From the NCBI GenBank assembly GCA_007116575.1, contig SKIF01000042.1:1-47558 (forward strand): DNA of 47,558 bases, given 5' to 3'. Shown here one piece after another: positions 38,259 to 47,456 of this stretch. The position numbers were made by a program, and so were the translations under genes. Every line of letters begins with the position of its first letter. Position 1 is the first letter of the stretch. Origin of the DNA: Paracoccaceae bacterium. Lineage in GTDB: Bacteria; Pseudomonadota; Alphaproteobacteria; Rhodobacterales; Rhodobacteraceae. A model generated the notes under the pieces. That model was not told where the DNA came from. It saw nothing but the letters and a program-made list of their open reading frames with translations, and did not search any database.

Positions 38259-40964
38259 ATGTCCAAGGCGCAAGAGCCGGAAGGCCGCAAGTTCAGCGAC
38301 GAAGAGCTTCAGGATCTGGTTTCCAGCACAGATTCGGGCGCGCGCACTCCCGATAACCGGATCGTGGCGCTGCTGATCGCAGCAGTGGCTTTCCTGTGGT
38401 CGAGTTTCCAGATCTGGATCGCCGATCCGCAATTCCAGTTCGCCCAGCATATCCCCTTTGCCCGCGTCATCGGCTCGGACCAGACCCGCCCGCTGCACCT
38501 CACTTTCGCGCTGTTTCTGGCCTTTCTCGCCTATCCCGCCTTAAAGAACTCGCCGCGCCGCTACATCCCCTGGTATGACTGGGCGCTGGCGCTGGTCGCC
38601 TCGGGGTGCGCCTTCTATGTGTTCTGGTTCTCGCGCGAGATTTCGCGGACTGCGCGCGAGGGGCGGCTGCAGGAATGGGTCACCGCAGAAACCCCGATCC
38701 TGAACAATTTCGAGTGGCTCTTCGGCCCGGTGATCTTTCCGCAGATCATTGTCGGGACGCTGGGCCTGATCCTGCTGCTGGAAGCCTCGCGCCGCGCGCT
38801 GGGGCCTGCGCTGACCATCGTCGGCGGTGTCTTTCTGGCCTATAGCTATTTCGGGCAGGGCTGGCTGATCCCCGATCTGATCGCGCATGAGGGGCGCAGC
38901 TTCAACGCCATCATCAACACGCAATGGCTGGGCACCGAAGGCGTGTTCGGCATCCCGCTGGGCGTCTCGACGGCCTTTGTCTTCCTCTTCGTGCTGTTTG
39001 GCGCGCTCCTGGACAAGGCGGGCGCGGGCAACTACTTCATCAAGCTGGCCTTTGCCGGGCTGGGCCATCTGCGCGGCGGGCCTGCCAAGGCGGCCGTGGT
39101 GGGCTCGGGCGCGACCGGGCTGATCTCGGGCTCCTCGATTGCCAATGTGGTCACCACCGGCACCTTCACCATCCCGCTGATGAAGCGCGTGGGCTTCACG
39201 CGCGAGAAGGCGGGCGCGGTCGAGGTCTCCTCCTCGGTCAATGGCCAGATCATGCCGCCCGTGATGGGGGCCGCCGCCTTCCTGATGGTCGAGTTTGTCG
39301 GCATCTCCTATCTGGAAGTGATCAAGCACGCCTTCATCCCGGCGGTGATTTCCTACATAGCGCTGATCTATATCGTCCATCTGGAAGCGCTGAAAAACGG
39401 TATCCCGGCGCTGGGGCAGGGGGCGAGCCTGCTGTCGATGCTATTGAAGGTCGCCATCGGCTTTGTCGTGGCGGGGACGGCGTTTTACGCGGTGGTCGCA
39501 GGGGTCGGGTTCCTGCGCGATGCTGCCCCCGCGATTTCGGGTCCGGTGATCCTGATTGTGCTGGCGGCGGTCTATCTGGCCTGCCTGCAGGTCGCGGCCA
39601 AGCGCCCGGAGCTCGAGCTTGACGACCCCAACGCCAAGGAAATCAAACTGCCGGTGATGCGCGAGGTCTTTCCAACGGGGCTGCATTTCCTGCTGCCGAT
39701 CCTCGTGCTCGTGTGGTTCCTGATGGTCGAGCGCCAGTCCCCCGCGAAATCGGCCTATTTCGCTGTGGTCACCATGCTGTTCATCATCCTGACGCAGCGC
39801 CCGCTCAAGGCGATGCTGCGCCGCAATGGCCAGGTGATGCAAGAGCTTTGGGCCGGGGTAGAGGATCTGGTCGCTGGCATGATCGCGGGCGCACGCAACA
39901 TGATCGGCATCGCGGTCGCCACGGGTGCGGCCGGTGTGATCGTGGCCACGGTCACGCGCACGCCCATCGGCACCGAACTGGCCGGGCTGGTCGAGCTGCT
40001 GGCGCTGGGCAATCTGTTCCTGATGCTGCTTCTGGTCGGGCTCTTCTCGCTTGTGCTGGGGCTGGGGCTGCCGACCACGGCCAATTACATCGTGGTCTCG
40101 TCGCTGATGGCGACTGTGGTGGTCTCGCTTGGCGCGCAGGAAGGGCTGATCGTGCCGCTGATCGCCGCACACCTCTTCGTGTTCTATTTCGGGCTGATGG
40201 CCGATGTCACACCCCCTGTGGGACTGGCGAGCTTCGCGGCCTCCGCCGTGTCGGGCGGCGATCCGATCCGAACTGGCTTTCAGGCGTTCTTCTACAGCTT
40301 GCGCACACTCGCGCTGCCCTTCCTGTTCATCTACAACCCGACGCTGATCCTCTACGGGGTCGATCTGGGGACAGCGGCGGGGCTGGCGCAGGCGGTGTTC
40401 ATCTTTGTGGTGGCGACATTCGCGATGCTGCTGTTTGCCGCTGCCTCGCAGGGCTACTTCCTCGCCCGCTCCAAGATCTACGAATCCGCTGCACTTCTGC
40501 TGGTGGCCTTCACGCTGTTTGTGCCCAATTTCTGGCTCGACCGGATCCAGCCCGAATTCGAGCGCCTGCCGGGGCTGCAATTCGAGGAGGTGCTGAGCGC
40601 GGCAGAGCCGGGCGAAGAGTTGCGCATCGAGGTGCGCGGACCGGATTTCACCACCGGGCAGATGCGGGATCTGACGCTTGTGCTTGATGTGGATGACACG
40701 CCCGGGGCGCAGCGGGTAGCGGGCACCGGGCTGTTCCTGATGCCCGAGGAAGACCGCATGATCCTGGATGAACCGATGTTCGGCTCGCCTTTCCAGAGCA
40801 GCCTCGGGGATTATGATTTCTATGGCAGCGAGTCGGTTGAACTGGTCGCCGTGCTGCGCCCCGCGGACCGCATGCCCGAGCAGATCTTCTATCTGCCCGC
40901 GCTGCTGCTGCTCATGGGCGTGATCCTGCTGCAACGGCGCAGACAGACGCAACCGGCCTTCTGA
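38259..40964 (+). CDS. TAXI TRAP transporter fused permease (DctQM) with C-terminal DUF3394-like domain
   Basis: A 901-residue integral membrane protein. The N-terminal part (to about residue 200) has the small-subunit helices. The large-subunit core follows, with FGALLDKAGAGNYFIKLAFAGLGHLRGGPAKAAVVGSGATGLISGSSIANVVTTGTFTIPLMKR. VNGQIMPPVMGAAAFLMVEF and LGLGLPTTANYIVVSSL are the DctM signature regions. After the last core helices comes a hydrophilic domain of about 130 residues (NFWLDRIQPEFERLPGLQFEEVL onward) and a final helix (IFYLPALLLLMGVILLQ), as in DUF3394. It is 113 bases after the binding protein. The length agrees with the fused family (about 850-900). Confidence 0.94.
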   Translation: MSKAQEPEGRKFSDEELQDLVSSTDSGARTPDNRIVALLIAAVAFLWSSFQIWIADPQFQFAQHIPFARVIGSDQTRPLHLTFALFLAFLAYPALKNSPRRYIPWYDWALALVASGCAFYVFWFSREISRTAREGRLQEWVTAETPILNNFEWLFGPVIFPQIIVGTLGLILLLEASRRALGPALTIVGGVFLAYSYFGQGWLIPDLIAHEGRSFNAIINTQWLGTEGVFGIPLGVSTAFVFLFVLFGALLDKAGAGNYFIKLAFAGLGHLRGGPAKAAVVGSGATGLISGSSIANVVTTGTFTIPLMKRVGFTREKAGAVEVSSSVNGQIMPPVMGAAAFLMVEFVGISYLEVIKHAFIPAVISYIALIYIVHLEALKNGIPALGQGASLLSMLLKVAIGFVVAGTAFYAVVAGVGFLRDAAPAISGPVILIVLAAVYLACLQVAAKRPELELDDPNAKEIKLPVMREVFPTGLHFLLPILVLVWFLMVERQSPAKSAYFAVVTMLFIILTQRPLKAMLRRNGQVMQELWAGVEDLVAGMIAGARNMIGIAVATGAAGVIVATVTRTPIGTELAGLVELLALGNLFLMLLLVGLFSLVLGLGLPTTANYIVVSSLMATVVVSLGAQEGLIVPLIAAHLFVFYFGLMADVTPPVGLASFAASAVSGGDPIRTGFQAFFYSLRTLALPFLFIYNPTLILYGVDLGTAAGLAQAVFIFVVATFAMLLFAAASQGYFLARSKIYESAALLLVAFTLFVPNFWLDRIQPEFERLPGLQFEEVLSAAEPGEELRIEVRGPDFTTGQMRDLTLVLDVDDTPGAQRVAGTGLFLMPEEDRMILDEPMFGSPFQSSLGDYDFYGSESVELVAVLRPADRMPEQIFYLPALLLLMGVILLQRRRQTQPAF

Positions 40965-40978
40965 AACGAGAGAGGGTT

Positions 40979-40998
40979 GGTTGGCGCTCGCGCCGACC
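40979..40998. terminator. Hairpin after the TRAP permease, no T-run
   Basis: GGTTGGCGC (40979-40987), a two-base loop and GCGCCGACC (40990-40998) form a nine-base stem with one G-T wobble, 14 bases after the permease stop. It has no T-tract on either strand, so it is only a possible terminator or stabiliser. The rest of the 240-base convergent spacer to bciA (40999-41204) shows nothing I can name. Confidence 0.4.
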
Positions 40999-41204
40999 GG
41001 GCCGGACCCACCATCTGCCCCACAGCCCCAGGGCACCTGGAGGCACTTTGCTGAGATGTGTGCGCATGTCTGACGCGTGAAGGTATGGGGCAAGGGGTTT
41101 CTTGTCGCGCAGCAACCATCGGGCTTGCACTGGTGTCCTGCCATCCCTGCGCAAGTGCCCGGCGCGTTGGCGGGGGGGCACAGGCCATGCGATGCCATGC
41201 CCGC

Positions 41205-42188
41205 TCAGAACATGGCATGCTCGCCCAGATCGGCACCGCGTGCGCCCCGGATCATCGCCGCGTAATGCGCGCGCAAAGTGTCCAGCCCGAATTCGGGCGT
41301 CGCTTCGGCATCGTAGCGGCCCCGTTCCGCGTCCCAGACCAGCATCGACTCGGTCGCGTAATACCGACCGATCCGCGCGAATTCGGCCTTTTCGGCCATC
41401 CGCGCGCTGACCCGTCCCGCAGCGCTCAGTCCCGAGATGACGGCATCCATCAGAGCCAGTGGTACCTGTCGAAAGCGGGGCGATTGGCCAAGCAGGTCGA
41501 ACAGCATCTCGCCTTGTGCGCGCGGTGTCAGCGCGGGGCCCGGCCCACCGACGGGCAGGATTCGCCCCATACGATCGGGCGCGCCGATGCAGCCTGTGAT
41601 ATAGCGCGCGAGGTCGCTGTCGCTGATCGGCTTGCAGGCGGTCAGGGTGCCATCCCCAAATAGAAGGAAGGGCTTGCCCGCCTGAACCCGTGCGACCTGA
41701 CCCGAGAGCGACTTGAAGAAGGCGGTCGGGCGGATGACCGTCCAGGGCAGGCGACCCTGCCGGAGCGCGGCTTCGAAGGCCAGTTTTGCGCGCTGGAACT
41801 CCAGAAGCGGTTTTTGCACGCAGATAGCCGAAAGCAGGATGAACTGGCCCGCCCCCACGCGCTTCGCGGCTTCGAGTGCCACGAGATGGGCGGCATGTTC
41901 TACAGCCCAGGCATCGCGGGGGCGTCCGCTGCGCGAGGCCATGCAGGAGATCATCGCCGCAGGCGGGGCGAGCGGCGCGAGGCTTTGCGCGACGGCTTCC
42001 GCATCGTCTAGTCGGGTGATGACAGTATGCACCCCGTCGGGCAGGGCACCCTCTGGCGGGGGCGCTCGAAGCAGGCATGTGACGGCGAAGCCTTGCGCGC
42101 ACAGCTCGGCACAAGTCGCGCGTCCGATCGTGCCACTTGCACCCAGTAGCACGACATGGGCGCCGTCAGGCGGCATCGAAACTGCCAT
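41205..42188 (-). CDS. bciA: Divinyl (bacterio)chlorophyllide a 8-vinyl reductase, BciA type
   Basis: A 327-residue SDR-fold enzyme that reduces the C8 vinyl group of divinyl chlorophyllide using NADPH in bacteriochlorophyll synthesis. The Rossmann motif VVLLGASGTIGRATCAEL lies at about residues 12-29. SAICVQKPLLEFQRAKLAFE holds the catalytic Lys region, with TVIRPTAFFKSLSGQ after it. The C-terminal YYATESMLVWDAERGRYDAEATPEFGLDTLRAHYA is a hallmark of BciA over generic NmrA-like proteins. The ATG at 42188 follows GGCGGA. A TTG at 42200 would add four residues. It overlaps the flavin reductase gene by 23 bases. It suggests a phototroph, but no other photosynthesis gene is in the window. Confidence 0.9.
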   Translation of the reverse strand: MAVSMPPDGAHVVLLGASGTIGRATCAELCAQGFAVTCLLRAPPPEGALPDGVHTVITRLDDAEAVAQSLAPLAPPAAMISCMASRSGRPRDAWAVEHAAHLVALEAAKRVGAGQFILLSAICVQKPLLEFQRAKLAFEAALRQGRLPWTVIRPTAFFKSLSGQVARVQAGKPFLLFGDGTLTACKPISDSDLARYITGCIGAPDRMGRILPVGGPGPALTPRAQGEMLFDLLGQSPRFRQVPLALMDAVISGLSAAGRVSARMAEKAEFARIGRYYATESMLVWDAERGRYDAEATPEFGLDTLRAHYAAMIRGARGADLGEHAMF

Positions 42189-42663
42189 ACTTTCCGCCAA
42201 AAAAGCTCAGTGCCGCCCCGGGTCGCGATTGCACGCGCAGCACTTCGCCCACGACGATGGCATGATCCCCGCCCGGATGTACGGCGTGGCGGCGGCATTC
42301 GAAGCGGGCCAGGCAGCTGGGCAGCAGCGGTGCCCCGCCGAGCCCCTCGCACATGTCCGGCAGGTCGAAATCGAAGCCGTCCCGCGCGAAATGCCGCGCC
42401 AGCCAGAGTTGATCCGCGGCCAGTACGTGGATCGCGAAATGCCCAGCCTGCGCGAAGGCTTCGAAACGCCGCGAGAACCGGGCCGGAGCCCACATCACCA
42501 GTGGCGGTTCGAGCGAGAGCGCGGCGAAGCTATTGGCCGTGATCCCCACAGGCCTTCCAGCGTCTTGCGTGGTGATGACAGTCACTCCGGTGGCAAAGCG
42601 CCCCAGCGCATCGCGAAACGCGCGCTGATGCGCCGCATCGGGGGTGAAACTCTGTTCGCTCAT
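42166..42663 (-). CDS. Flavin reductase family protein
   Basis: A 165-residue FMN-binding split-barrel protein of the flavin reductase family, which uses NAD(P)H to reduce free flavin, often for a partner oxygenase. Recognisable are FRDALGRFATGVTVITT (residues 15-31), the flavin-site block GITANSFAALSLEPPLVMW and the late HAIVVGEVLRVQ with a conserved histidine. An ATG at 42678 (five residues longer) is an equally plausible start; AGGGG lies about nine bases upstream of it. Its end overlaps bciA, and it starts 60-77 bases after lpxD, so the three form one minus-strand unit. No partner oxygenase is adjacent. Confidence 0.88.
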   Translation of the reverse strand: MSEQSFTPDAAHQRAFRDALGRFATGVTVITTQDAGRPVGITANSFAALSLEPPLVMWAPARFSRRFEAFAQAGHFAIHVLAADQLWLARHFARDGFDFDLPDMCEGLGGAPLLPSCLARFECRRHAVHPGGDHAIVVGEVLRVQSRPGAALSFFGGKYGSFDAA

Positions 42664-42739
42664 GCCCGCACCGTCCATCCTGTCACGCCCCTGCTGCCTG
42701 ATCCGGTGCAGATAGGCACCGCGCTGCAGGCGGCAAGGG

Positions 42740-43846
42740 TCAGTCTGTCTTGTCTGTCTTTCCCGCCTTGCCCGGAAAGACAGCCTCGTGCAGGCGCGCG
42801 ACCTGCGCTGCCAGCCGCGGCAGGCGGCGCAGCGCCTTGCGGATTTCGATCTGGGTCTCCAGCTTGGTTGCCGGATCGCCCAGCATCGCGCGGCCTGCGG
42901 GCACATTGGTATAGATCCGGCCACCACCGCCCACGAGCACATCATCGCCGATGAAGATGTTGTCGCTTACGCCGACCTTGCCGCCCAGCACCACACGGTT
43001 GCCGATCCGCGCCGAGCCTGCGATGCCGACCATGCCACAGAGCAGGCAATCTTCACCGACCTGCACATTGTGGCCGATATGGCAGAGCGAATCGAGTTTC
43101 GTTCCCGTGCCGATCACCGTGTCACGGACAGTGCCGCGGTCGATCGAACTGTTGGCCCCAAGCTCCACGTCATCGCCGATTTCCACTGCGCCCAGCGACT
43201 GGATACGCGCCCATTTCTGCGCCCGGATCTTGCGCGCATCCGAGAGTGTGGCGCGCACATCTTCGGCCCCCGAGGGCTCGGGCGTCACGAAACTGAAACC
43301 GCATCCCCCAACGACCGCATTGGGTTGGCCGATAAAGCGATCTCCGATCCGGCAGCGCGCGCTGATGCGTGCGCCGGCATGGAGCAAGGCATCTGCGCCG
43401 ATCACGACATCCTCGGCCACTGTCACATGCGGCGCGATGCGTGCACCGGGGCCGATCCGCGCGCGCGCGCCGATGACGGCGAAGGGGCCGATCCGCGCGC
43501 CTTCGCCGATCTCGGCGCTGTCATGGATCAGTGCCTGCGAGTGAATGCCCTCGCCAAAATCATAGCCCGGGTCGAGGCTTTCGCTGACCCCCGCCATCGC
43601 CCAGCGCGGGCGCGGCGCGAAGATTGCGGCCTCCAGCCCCAGTGCCTGCCACTCGGCCCCGGCCCATAGCATCGCAGCACGGGCCTGCCCTTCGGCAAGC
43701 CCATCCGCGTATTTCGGGTTCATTGCAAGGGCCAGCGCATCGGGACCGGCCTGCGCCGGTTCGGCAGCATGAGTGATGCGCAGGCTGCCATCGCCTGCCC
43801 AGTCCAGCCCGAGCCCTGCTGCCAGTTCCGCAATGCTGTGCGCCAT
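42740..43846 (-). CDS. lpxD: UDP-3-O-(3-hydroxyacyl)glucosamine N-acyltransferase
   Basis: A 368-residue lipid A enzyme that adds the N-linked 3-hydroxyacyl chain from acyl-ACP. The N-terminal uridine-binding domain (about residues 1-95, with ALALAMNPKYADGL) leads into a left-handed beta-helix of hexapeptide repeats. IGEGARIGPFAVIGARARIGPGARI and GIAGSARIGNRVVLGGKVGVSDN are part of it. The catalytic histidine is in DSLCHIGHNVQVGE. The C-terminus (LETQIEIRKALRRLPRLAAQV) is the usual ACP-recognition helix. AAGGAG precedes the ATG at 43846 by eight to nine bases. Here it stands apart from fabZ and lpxA, its usual neighbours in E. coli. Confidence 0.95.
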   Translation of the reverse strand: MAHSIAELAAGLGLDWAGDGSLRITHAAEPAQAGPDALALAMNPKYADGLAEGQARAAMLWAGAEWQALGLEAAIFAPRPRWAMAGVSESLDPGYDFGEGIHSQALIHDSAEIGEGARIGPFAVIGARARIGPGARIAPHVTVAEDVVIGADALLHAGARISARCRIGDRFIGQPNAVVGGCGFSFVTPEPSGAEDVRATLSDARKIRAQKWARIQSLGAVEIGDDVELGANSSIDRGTVRDTVIGTGTKLDSLCHIGHNVQVGEDCLLCGMVGIAGSARIGNRVVLGGKVGVSDNIFIGDDVLVGGGGRIYTNVPAGRAMLGDPATKLETQIEIRKALRRLPRLAAQVARLHEAVFPGKAGKTDKTD

Positions 43847-44183
43847 GATCTCCGCTCCTTGTGCTTGCACTGTTTAGCGAAAGCTTGTCACAGGGGCCAG
43901 CCCCGGTGGCAAAGCGCAGCATCAGACGGGGTGCTGGTAGAACCGTGCCTGATGGTGTTGCATCTGACACGGCCTTTGCAGTGCCGGTGCAGCTTGTGCC
44001 CGCTTGCGCGTCGCGAGACGCAGGCGCGTCAGTAACTGGTGGGGTGTCGGGAGATTTTGAAACAGTTCCCCGCGAAAGCGCCCCGTGTTGCGGGGCTCCA
44101 GGGTGGCGAAACACCGCCGACCGTCTCGACCTCGGTTGCAGCTGGCGGATGACAGTGCGGCGTGCAGCGGGCATGGTGCGGGC
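43847..44183. other. 337-base divergent spacer between lpxD and the SGNH hydrolase
   Basis: I see no gene on either strand; short open frames here have no recognisable motif. A small hairpin, GCCCCG (44080-44085) with CGGGGC (44091-44096), is the only symmetric element I can name. No convincing promoter hexamers are evident in either direction. Confidence 0.6.
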
Positions 44184-44879
44184 ATGGCCCTGACTGACTC
44201 GCCTCTCCTGCGCGCGCCGCTCTATCTTGCACAGGCCGCGCTGACCATCGCGCGCACCGAGCGCCTGCCCGAGGCAGAGGGTCCGCGCGCGGGTGTGATC
44301 GGGCAGGGGCCCGAGATGCGGCTTCTGGTGCTGGGCGATTCCTCGGCGGCGGGGGTGGGGGTGGCGCATCAGGATCAGGCGCTTGCAGGTCAAATGCTCG
44401 CGCATCTGGCCCCGCATCGCTGCGTCACATGGGAGCTGCACGCGCGTTCGGGCATCACCACGGCGCAGGCGCTGGCGCTGTTGCCCGAGACGGCCAGTTT
44501 TGATCTGGCGGTGCTGGCGCTGGGGGTCAATGACGTGCTGCGCGAGACTCGCGCCGAGAGATTTGCGCAGGCGCAGGCAGGGCTGATGCAGCGGCTCCGT
44601 ACCCGGCACGGGGTGCAGGTGATCCTCGCCTCGGCGGTGCCGCCACTGGGGCATTTTCCGGCCTTCCCCGAGCCATGGCGCAGCCATCTGGGCCGCCGCG
44701 CCACGGCACTGGACGCAAGCCTGCAGACTGTCTGCGCGCGCGAGGGCGCACAGCATGTGCCCTTTGACATGGTCCCGCGCCGCGCGCTTCTGGCGCGCGA
44801 CGGGTTCCATCCTGGTGCGGCCCTCTATGCCGAATGGGGCGCGCGGATGGCGGGGCTTGCCCTGCGCGCGCTTTCCTGA
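44184..44879 (+). CDS. SGNH/GDSL hydrolase family esterase or lipase
   Basis: A 231-residue SGNH-fold hydrolase. The nucleophile block is LLVLGDSSAAGVG, with Ser53. The third block is LGVNDVLRE, with the conserved Asn, and the catalytic pair is Asp206 and His209 in RDGFHPGA. The start at 44184 gives a short hydrophobic leader (PLLRAPLYLAQAALTIA) that may anchor it or belong to the fold. Upstream codons back to 44085 look non-coding. Substrates in this family range from lipids to acetylated glycans, so specificity is unknown. It precedes the 116-residue gene by 27 bases. Confidence 0.88.
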   Translation: MALTDSPLLRAPLYLAQAALTIARTERLPEAEGPRAGVIGQGPEMRLLVLGDSSAAGVGVAHQDQALAGQMLAHLAPHRCVTWELHARSGITTAQALALLPETASFDLAVLALGVNDVLRETRAERFAQAQAGLMQRLRTRHGVQVILASAVPPLGHFPAFPEPWRSHLGRRATALDASLQTVCAREGAQHVPFDMVPRRALLARDGFHPGAALYAEWGARMAGLALRALS

Positions 44880-44906
44880 CAGGGGAAGAGAGGAAAGGAT
44901 AACGCC

Positions 44907-45257
44907 ATGCCAAAGCACGCCAAGGACAGCGCCGCTGCGCCCGAGGTCTACACGCTGCTGGTCGAACTGGGCCGCAGCCCGGAAAATGATCTGCCCCAGG
45001 GCGCGACGGGGGCCGCGCTGCTGATCTATGCCAGCGGGGCAGATGAGGCCGAGGCGGTGCGCGAGACTGTGGCCGTGCTCAAGACGGCGGGTGTCAAACC
45101 GCTTGATGTCACAAGCTACGGCACGCTGGCCGAGCGTCTGGCGGCGGGCGATACCATCCCCGAGGAAGAGCGCGAGCTGATGGCGCGGGCGGCTGCCGAG
45201 AATGCCGTGATCGTCGCGCAGAAGACATGGTTCAGCGATGAGGCCGAGGATGACTGA
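44907..45257 (+). CDS. Unrecognised 116-residue protein upstream of dapE
   Basis: I do not recognise a domain. It is soluble and acidic, with [40 protein letters not shown] near the start, a helical middle and a very acidic tail (WFSDEAEDD). No cysteines or signal peptide are visible. GGAAAGGATAA lies before the ATG. Its last eight bases overlap the dapE start (ATG at 45250), so the two are probably translated in a coupled way. That linkage is the only hint of its role. Confidence 0.8.
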   Translation: MPKHAKDSAAAPEVYTLLVELGRSPENDLPQGATGAALLIYASGADEAEAVRETVAVLKTAGVKPLDVTSYGTLAERLAAGDTIPEEERELMARAAAENAVIVAQKTWFSDEAEDD

Positions 45258-46398
45258 GCCGCTCTGCCCGGTGGCACTCACTGCCGAACTGGTCCGCTGC
45301 CCTTCGGTCACGCCCGAAGAGGGCGGCGCGCTGCAATTGCTGGAGCGACTCTTGTCGCAGGCAGGCTTCACCTGCATCCGCGTGGACCGGGGCGAGACGC
45401 CCAATCTCTTTGCCCGATGGGGGCCAAAGGGGCACGCCAGAACTTTCGGCTTCAATGGCCATACCGATGTCGTCCCGCTTGGCAACCCCGATGACTGGAC
45501 CCGCGCGCCCTTTGGCGGCACGCTCGATCAGGGGCGGCTCTGGGGGCGCGGGGCCTGTGACATGAAATCGGGCGTGGCGGCCTTTGCCGCGGCGGCAGTG
45601 GATTTCACCCGCGAGGTTGCGCCCGACGGCGCGGTGATCCTGACCATCACCGGCGATGAGGAAGGGCCGGGGCGCGACGGCACCATCGCCATCCTCGACT
45701 GGATGCGCGCGCAGGGCGAGGCGATGACGGCCTGTATCGTGGGCGAACCGACCTGCCCCGAGGTGATGGGCGAGATGATCAAGATCGGGCGGCGCGGCTC
45801 GCTGACGGCCACGATCACGGCGCGCGGCAAGCAGGGCCACAGCGCCTATCCGCACAAGGCGCTCAATCCGCTGCCCGCGCTGGTGGGGCTGCTCGACCGG
45901 CTGGCGCGGCATGAACTGGACCGGGGCAGCGCCCATTTCGACCCCTCGACCCTGGCGCTGACCACAGTGGATGTGGGCAACCCGGCCGCGAATGTGATCC
46001 CGGCCACCGCGCGCGCGGTGCTCAATATCCGCTTCAATGACCTGCATTCGGGGGCAAGCCTGTCGGACTGGCTGCGCGCAGAAGCCGCCGAAGCGGCCGC
46101 GGCAAGCGGTGTCGCGATTGACCTCGATGTGCATGTCTCGGGTGAGAGTTTTCTCACCCCGCCGGGGCCGCTTTCGGATCTGGTCGCGCGCGCGGTCGAG
46201 GAGGAATGCAGCATCACGCCCCGGCTCTCGACCTCGGGGGGCACCTCGGACGCGCGCTTCGTCAAGGATCACTGCCCGGTGGTTGAATTCGGGCTGGTCG
46301 GCACGTCGATGCATCAGGTGGATGAATTTGCCGAGATCGACCAGATCCATGCCCTGAAGGCCGTCTATGGCCGTGTGCTGCGAAAGTATTTCGCATGA
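45250..46398 (+). CDS. dapE: Succinyl-diaminopimelate desuccinylase
   Basis: A 382-residue M20A metallohydrolase that removes succinate from N-succinyl-LL-2,6-diaminopimelate for lysine and peptidoglycan synthesis. Zinc and catalytic residues are in [30 protein letters not shown] and [12 protein letters not shown]. The dimerisation domain has [31 protein letters not shown], and the C-terminus [25 protein letters not shown] holds the DapE-specific GGTSDARF. This separates it from ArgE. The start overlaps the previous gene by eight bases, and its stop overlaps the GNAT gene (ATGA). Confidence 0.95.
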   Translation: MTEPLCPVALTAELVRCPSVTPEEGGALQLLERLLSQAGFTCIRVDRGETPNLFARWGPKGHARTFGFNGHTDVVPLGNPDDWTRAPFGGTLDQGRLWGRGACDMKSGVAAFAAAAVDFTREVAPDGAVILTITGDEEGPGRDGTIAILDWMRAQGEAMTACIVGEPTCPEVMGEMIKIGRRGSLTATITARGKQGHSAYPHKALNPLPALVGLLDRLARHELDRGSAHFDPSTLALTTVDVGNPAANVIPATARAVLNIRFNDLHSGASLSDWLRAEAAEAAAASGVAIDLDVHVSGESFLTPPGPLSDLVARAVEEECSITPRLSTSGGTSDARFVKDHCPVVEFGLVGTSMHQVDEFAEIDQIHALKAVYGRVLRKYFA

Positions 46399-46817
46399 GC
46401 CTGCGCATCGGGCTGACCGAGGATATCGCGACCTGTCAGGCACTGCGCCGTGTGGTGTTCATCGAGGAACAGGCCGTGCCCGAAGCCGACGAGGTGGACG
46501 GGCGCGACGGTGACGCGCTGCATCTGCTGGCCAGCCTCGACGGGGTGCCGGTGGGCTGCGCGCGGGTGTTGCTGATGGGCGAGACGGGCAAGATCGGGCG
46601 GGTCTGCGTGCTCAAAGCGCTGCGCGGGCAGGGGATCGGGGCGGCGCTGATCGAGGCCGCGCTCGAGGTGCTGCGCGACTGCCCCGGCGTACGTCAGGCC
46701 AGGCTCGGCGCGCAGACCCATGCCATAGGCTTCTACGAGGGGCTGGGGTTTGTGGCCGAAGGGCCGGACTATCTCGACGCAGGGATTGCGCATCGGGATA
46801 TGGTGCGGGGGGTGTGA
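46395..46817 (+). CDS. GNAT family N-acetyltransferase
   Basis: A 140-residue acetyltransferase of the GCN5-related fold, ElaA-like in its early block [29 protein letters not shown]. The acetyl-CoA-binding motif A is [24 protein letters not shown] (residues 73-96). The C-terminal part [12 protein letters not shown]-like ([16 protein letters not shown]) is conserved. It overlaps dapE by four bases, so it is co-translated. The acceptor substrate cannot be predicted. Confidence 0.9.
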   Translation: MSLRIGLTEDIATCQALRRVVFIEEQAVPEADEVDGRDGDALHLLASLDGVPVGCARVLLMGETGKIGRVCVLKALRGQGIGAALIEAALEVLRDCPGVRQARLGAQTHAIGFYEGLGFVAEGPDYLDAGIAHRDMVRGV

Positions 46818-46946
46818 GGGGGGTGGCTTCGAGGGGTGTGCGTCGAAAGGAGCCCTTTGCGGACGGTCAATGCCGGTTCTTCTGTTCCGCGAGGGGATAA
46901 TAGAATAACAATCGACAACAACAGGGTGCGAACTGGGATTGGACCA

Positions 46947-47456
46947 ATGGCAGACAATAGTGAAGGTCGGTGTGCTTTGACCGGAAACCTTGGCAAATTC
47001 GTCAGGTGCCATATTATTCCACAATCCTTCACGAAATCAGCGGTCAAGGGCGCACCGCTTTACCAGTCAACAAGAGGCCTCGGGGCGCGCCGCCGGTGGT
47101 CCAGTTGGTACGACCAGAATTTGGTAACACGCGATGGTGAAGACCTCCTTTCGGCAATTGATGACAAGGCGATCAAGCAGCTTCGGAGCCATCAACTGGT
47201 TTGGAGCAGTTGGATTGCGTTCCGCCCACATATAGAGGCGCTTTCCCCTTTGATGCCGGATCATGGTTATCGAAGGATAAGTCTTCTGGATAGCGACGCG
47301 CTAATCCGGTTCGCACTGAGTGTTGCTTGGCGGGCATCTGCGTCGTCTTTGCATGACATGAAAGATGCCACGCTTGAACCTGATTTAGAAAGTAGATTGA
47401 GGGACTATGTGCTTGGCGAAAAAATCGTCGGCACCTCTAGGCTCAGGACCCATTGA
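46947..47456 (+). CDS. HNH-like accessory protein, probably truncated by an IS element
   Basis: Reading from the ATG at 46947 gives 169 residues. The N-terminus holds CALTG (Cys9) and then CHIIP (Cys21, His22), reminiscent of HNH or zinc-ribbon proteins, but the second cysteine of a CxxC pair is missing. Middle parts read RRWSSWYDQNLVTRDGEDLL and RSHQLVWSSWIAFRPHIEAL. I do not recognise a curated family. By eye it is far less GC-rich than its neighbours, with different codon use, suggesting transfer. Its last residues (RLRTH) appear to lie inside the IS left end, so the native C-terminus is probably lost. The 129-base spacer before it has an AT-rich GATAAT (46896-46901). An upstream codon at 46836 would add 37 unlikely residues. 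Confidence 0.65.
   Translation: MADNSEGRCALTGNLGKFVRCHIIPQSFTKSAVKGAPLYQSTRGLGARRRWSSWYDQNLVTRDGEDLLSAIDDKAIKQLRSHQLVWSSWIAFRPHIEALSPLMPDHGYRRISLLDSDALIRFALSVAWRASASSLHDMKDATLEPDLESRLRDYVLGEKIVGTSRLRTH

Noticed and set aside
41713-42954. 413-codon plus-strand frame opposite bciA and the flavin reductase
   Set aside because: The translation is low-complexity, while both minus-strand genes have clear family motifs.
42740-43846. lpxD considered as a second, specialised paralogue because it is away from fabZ and lpxA
   Set aside because: The catalytic histidine block and length are normal, and without the rest of the genome there is no sign of another copy.
43560-45521. 653-codon minus-strand frame across the lpxD, SGNH and dapE region
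   Set aside because: It runs through several clear genes in other frames and has no domain.
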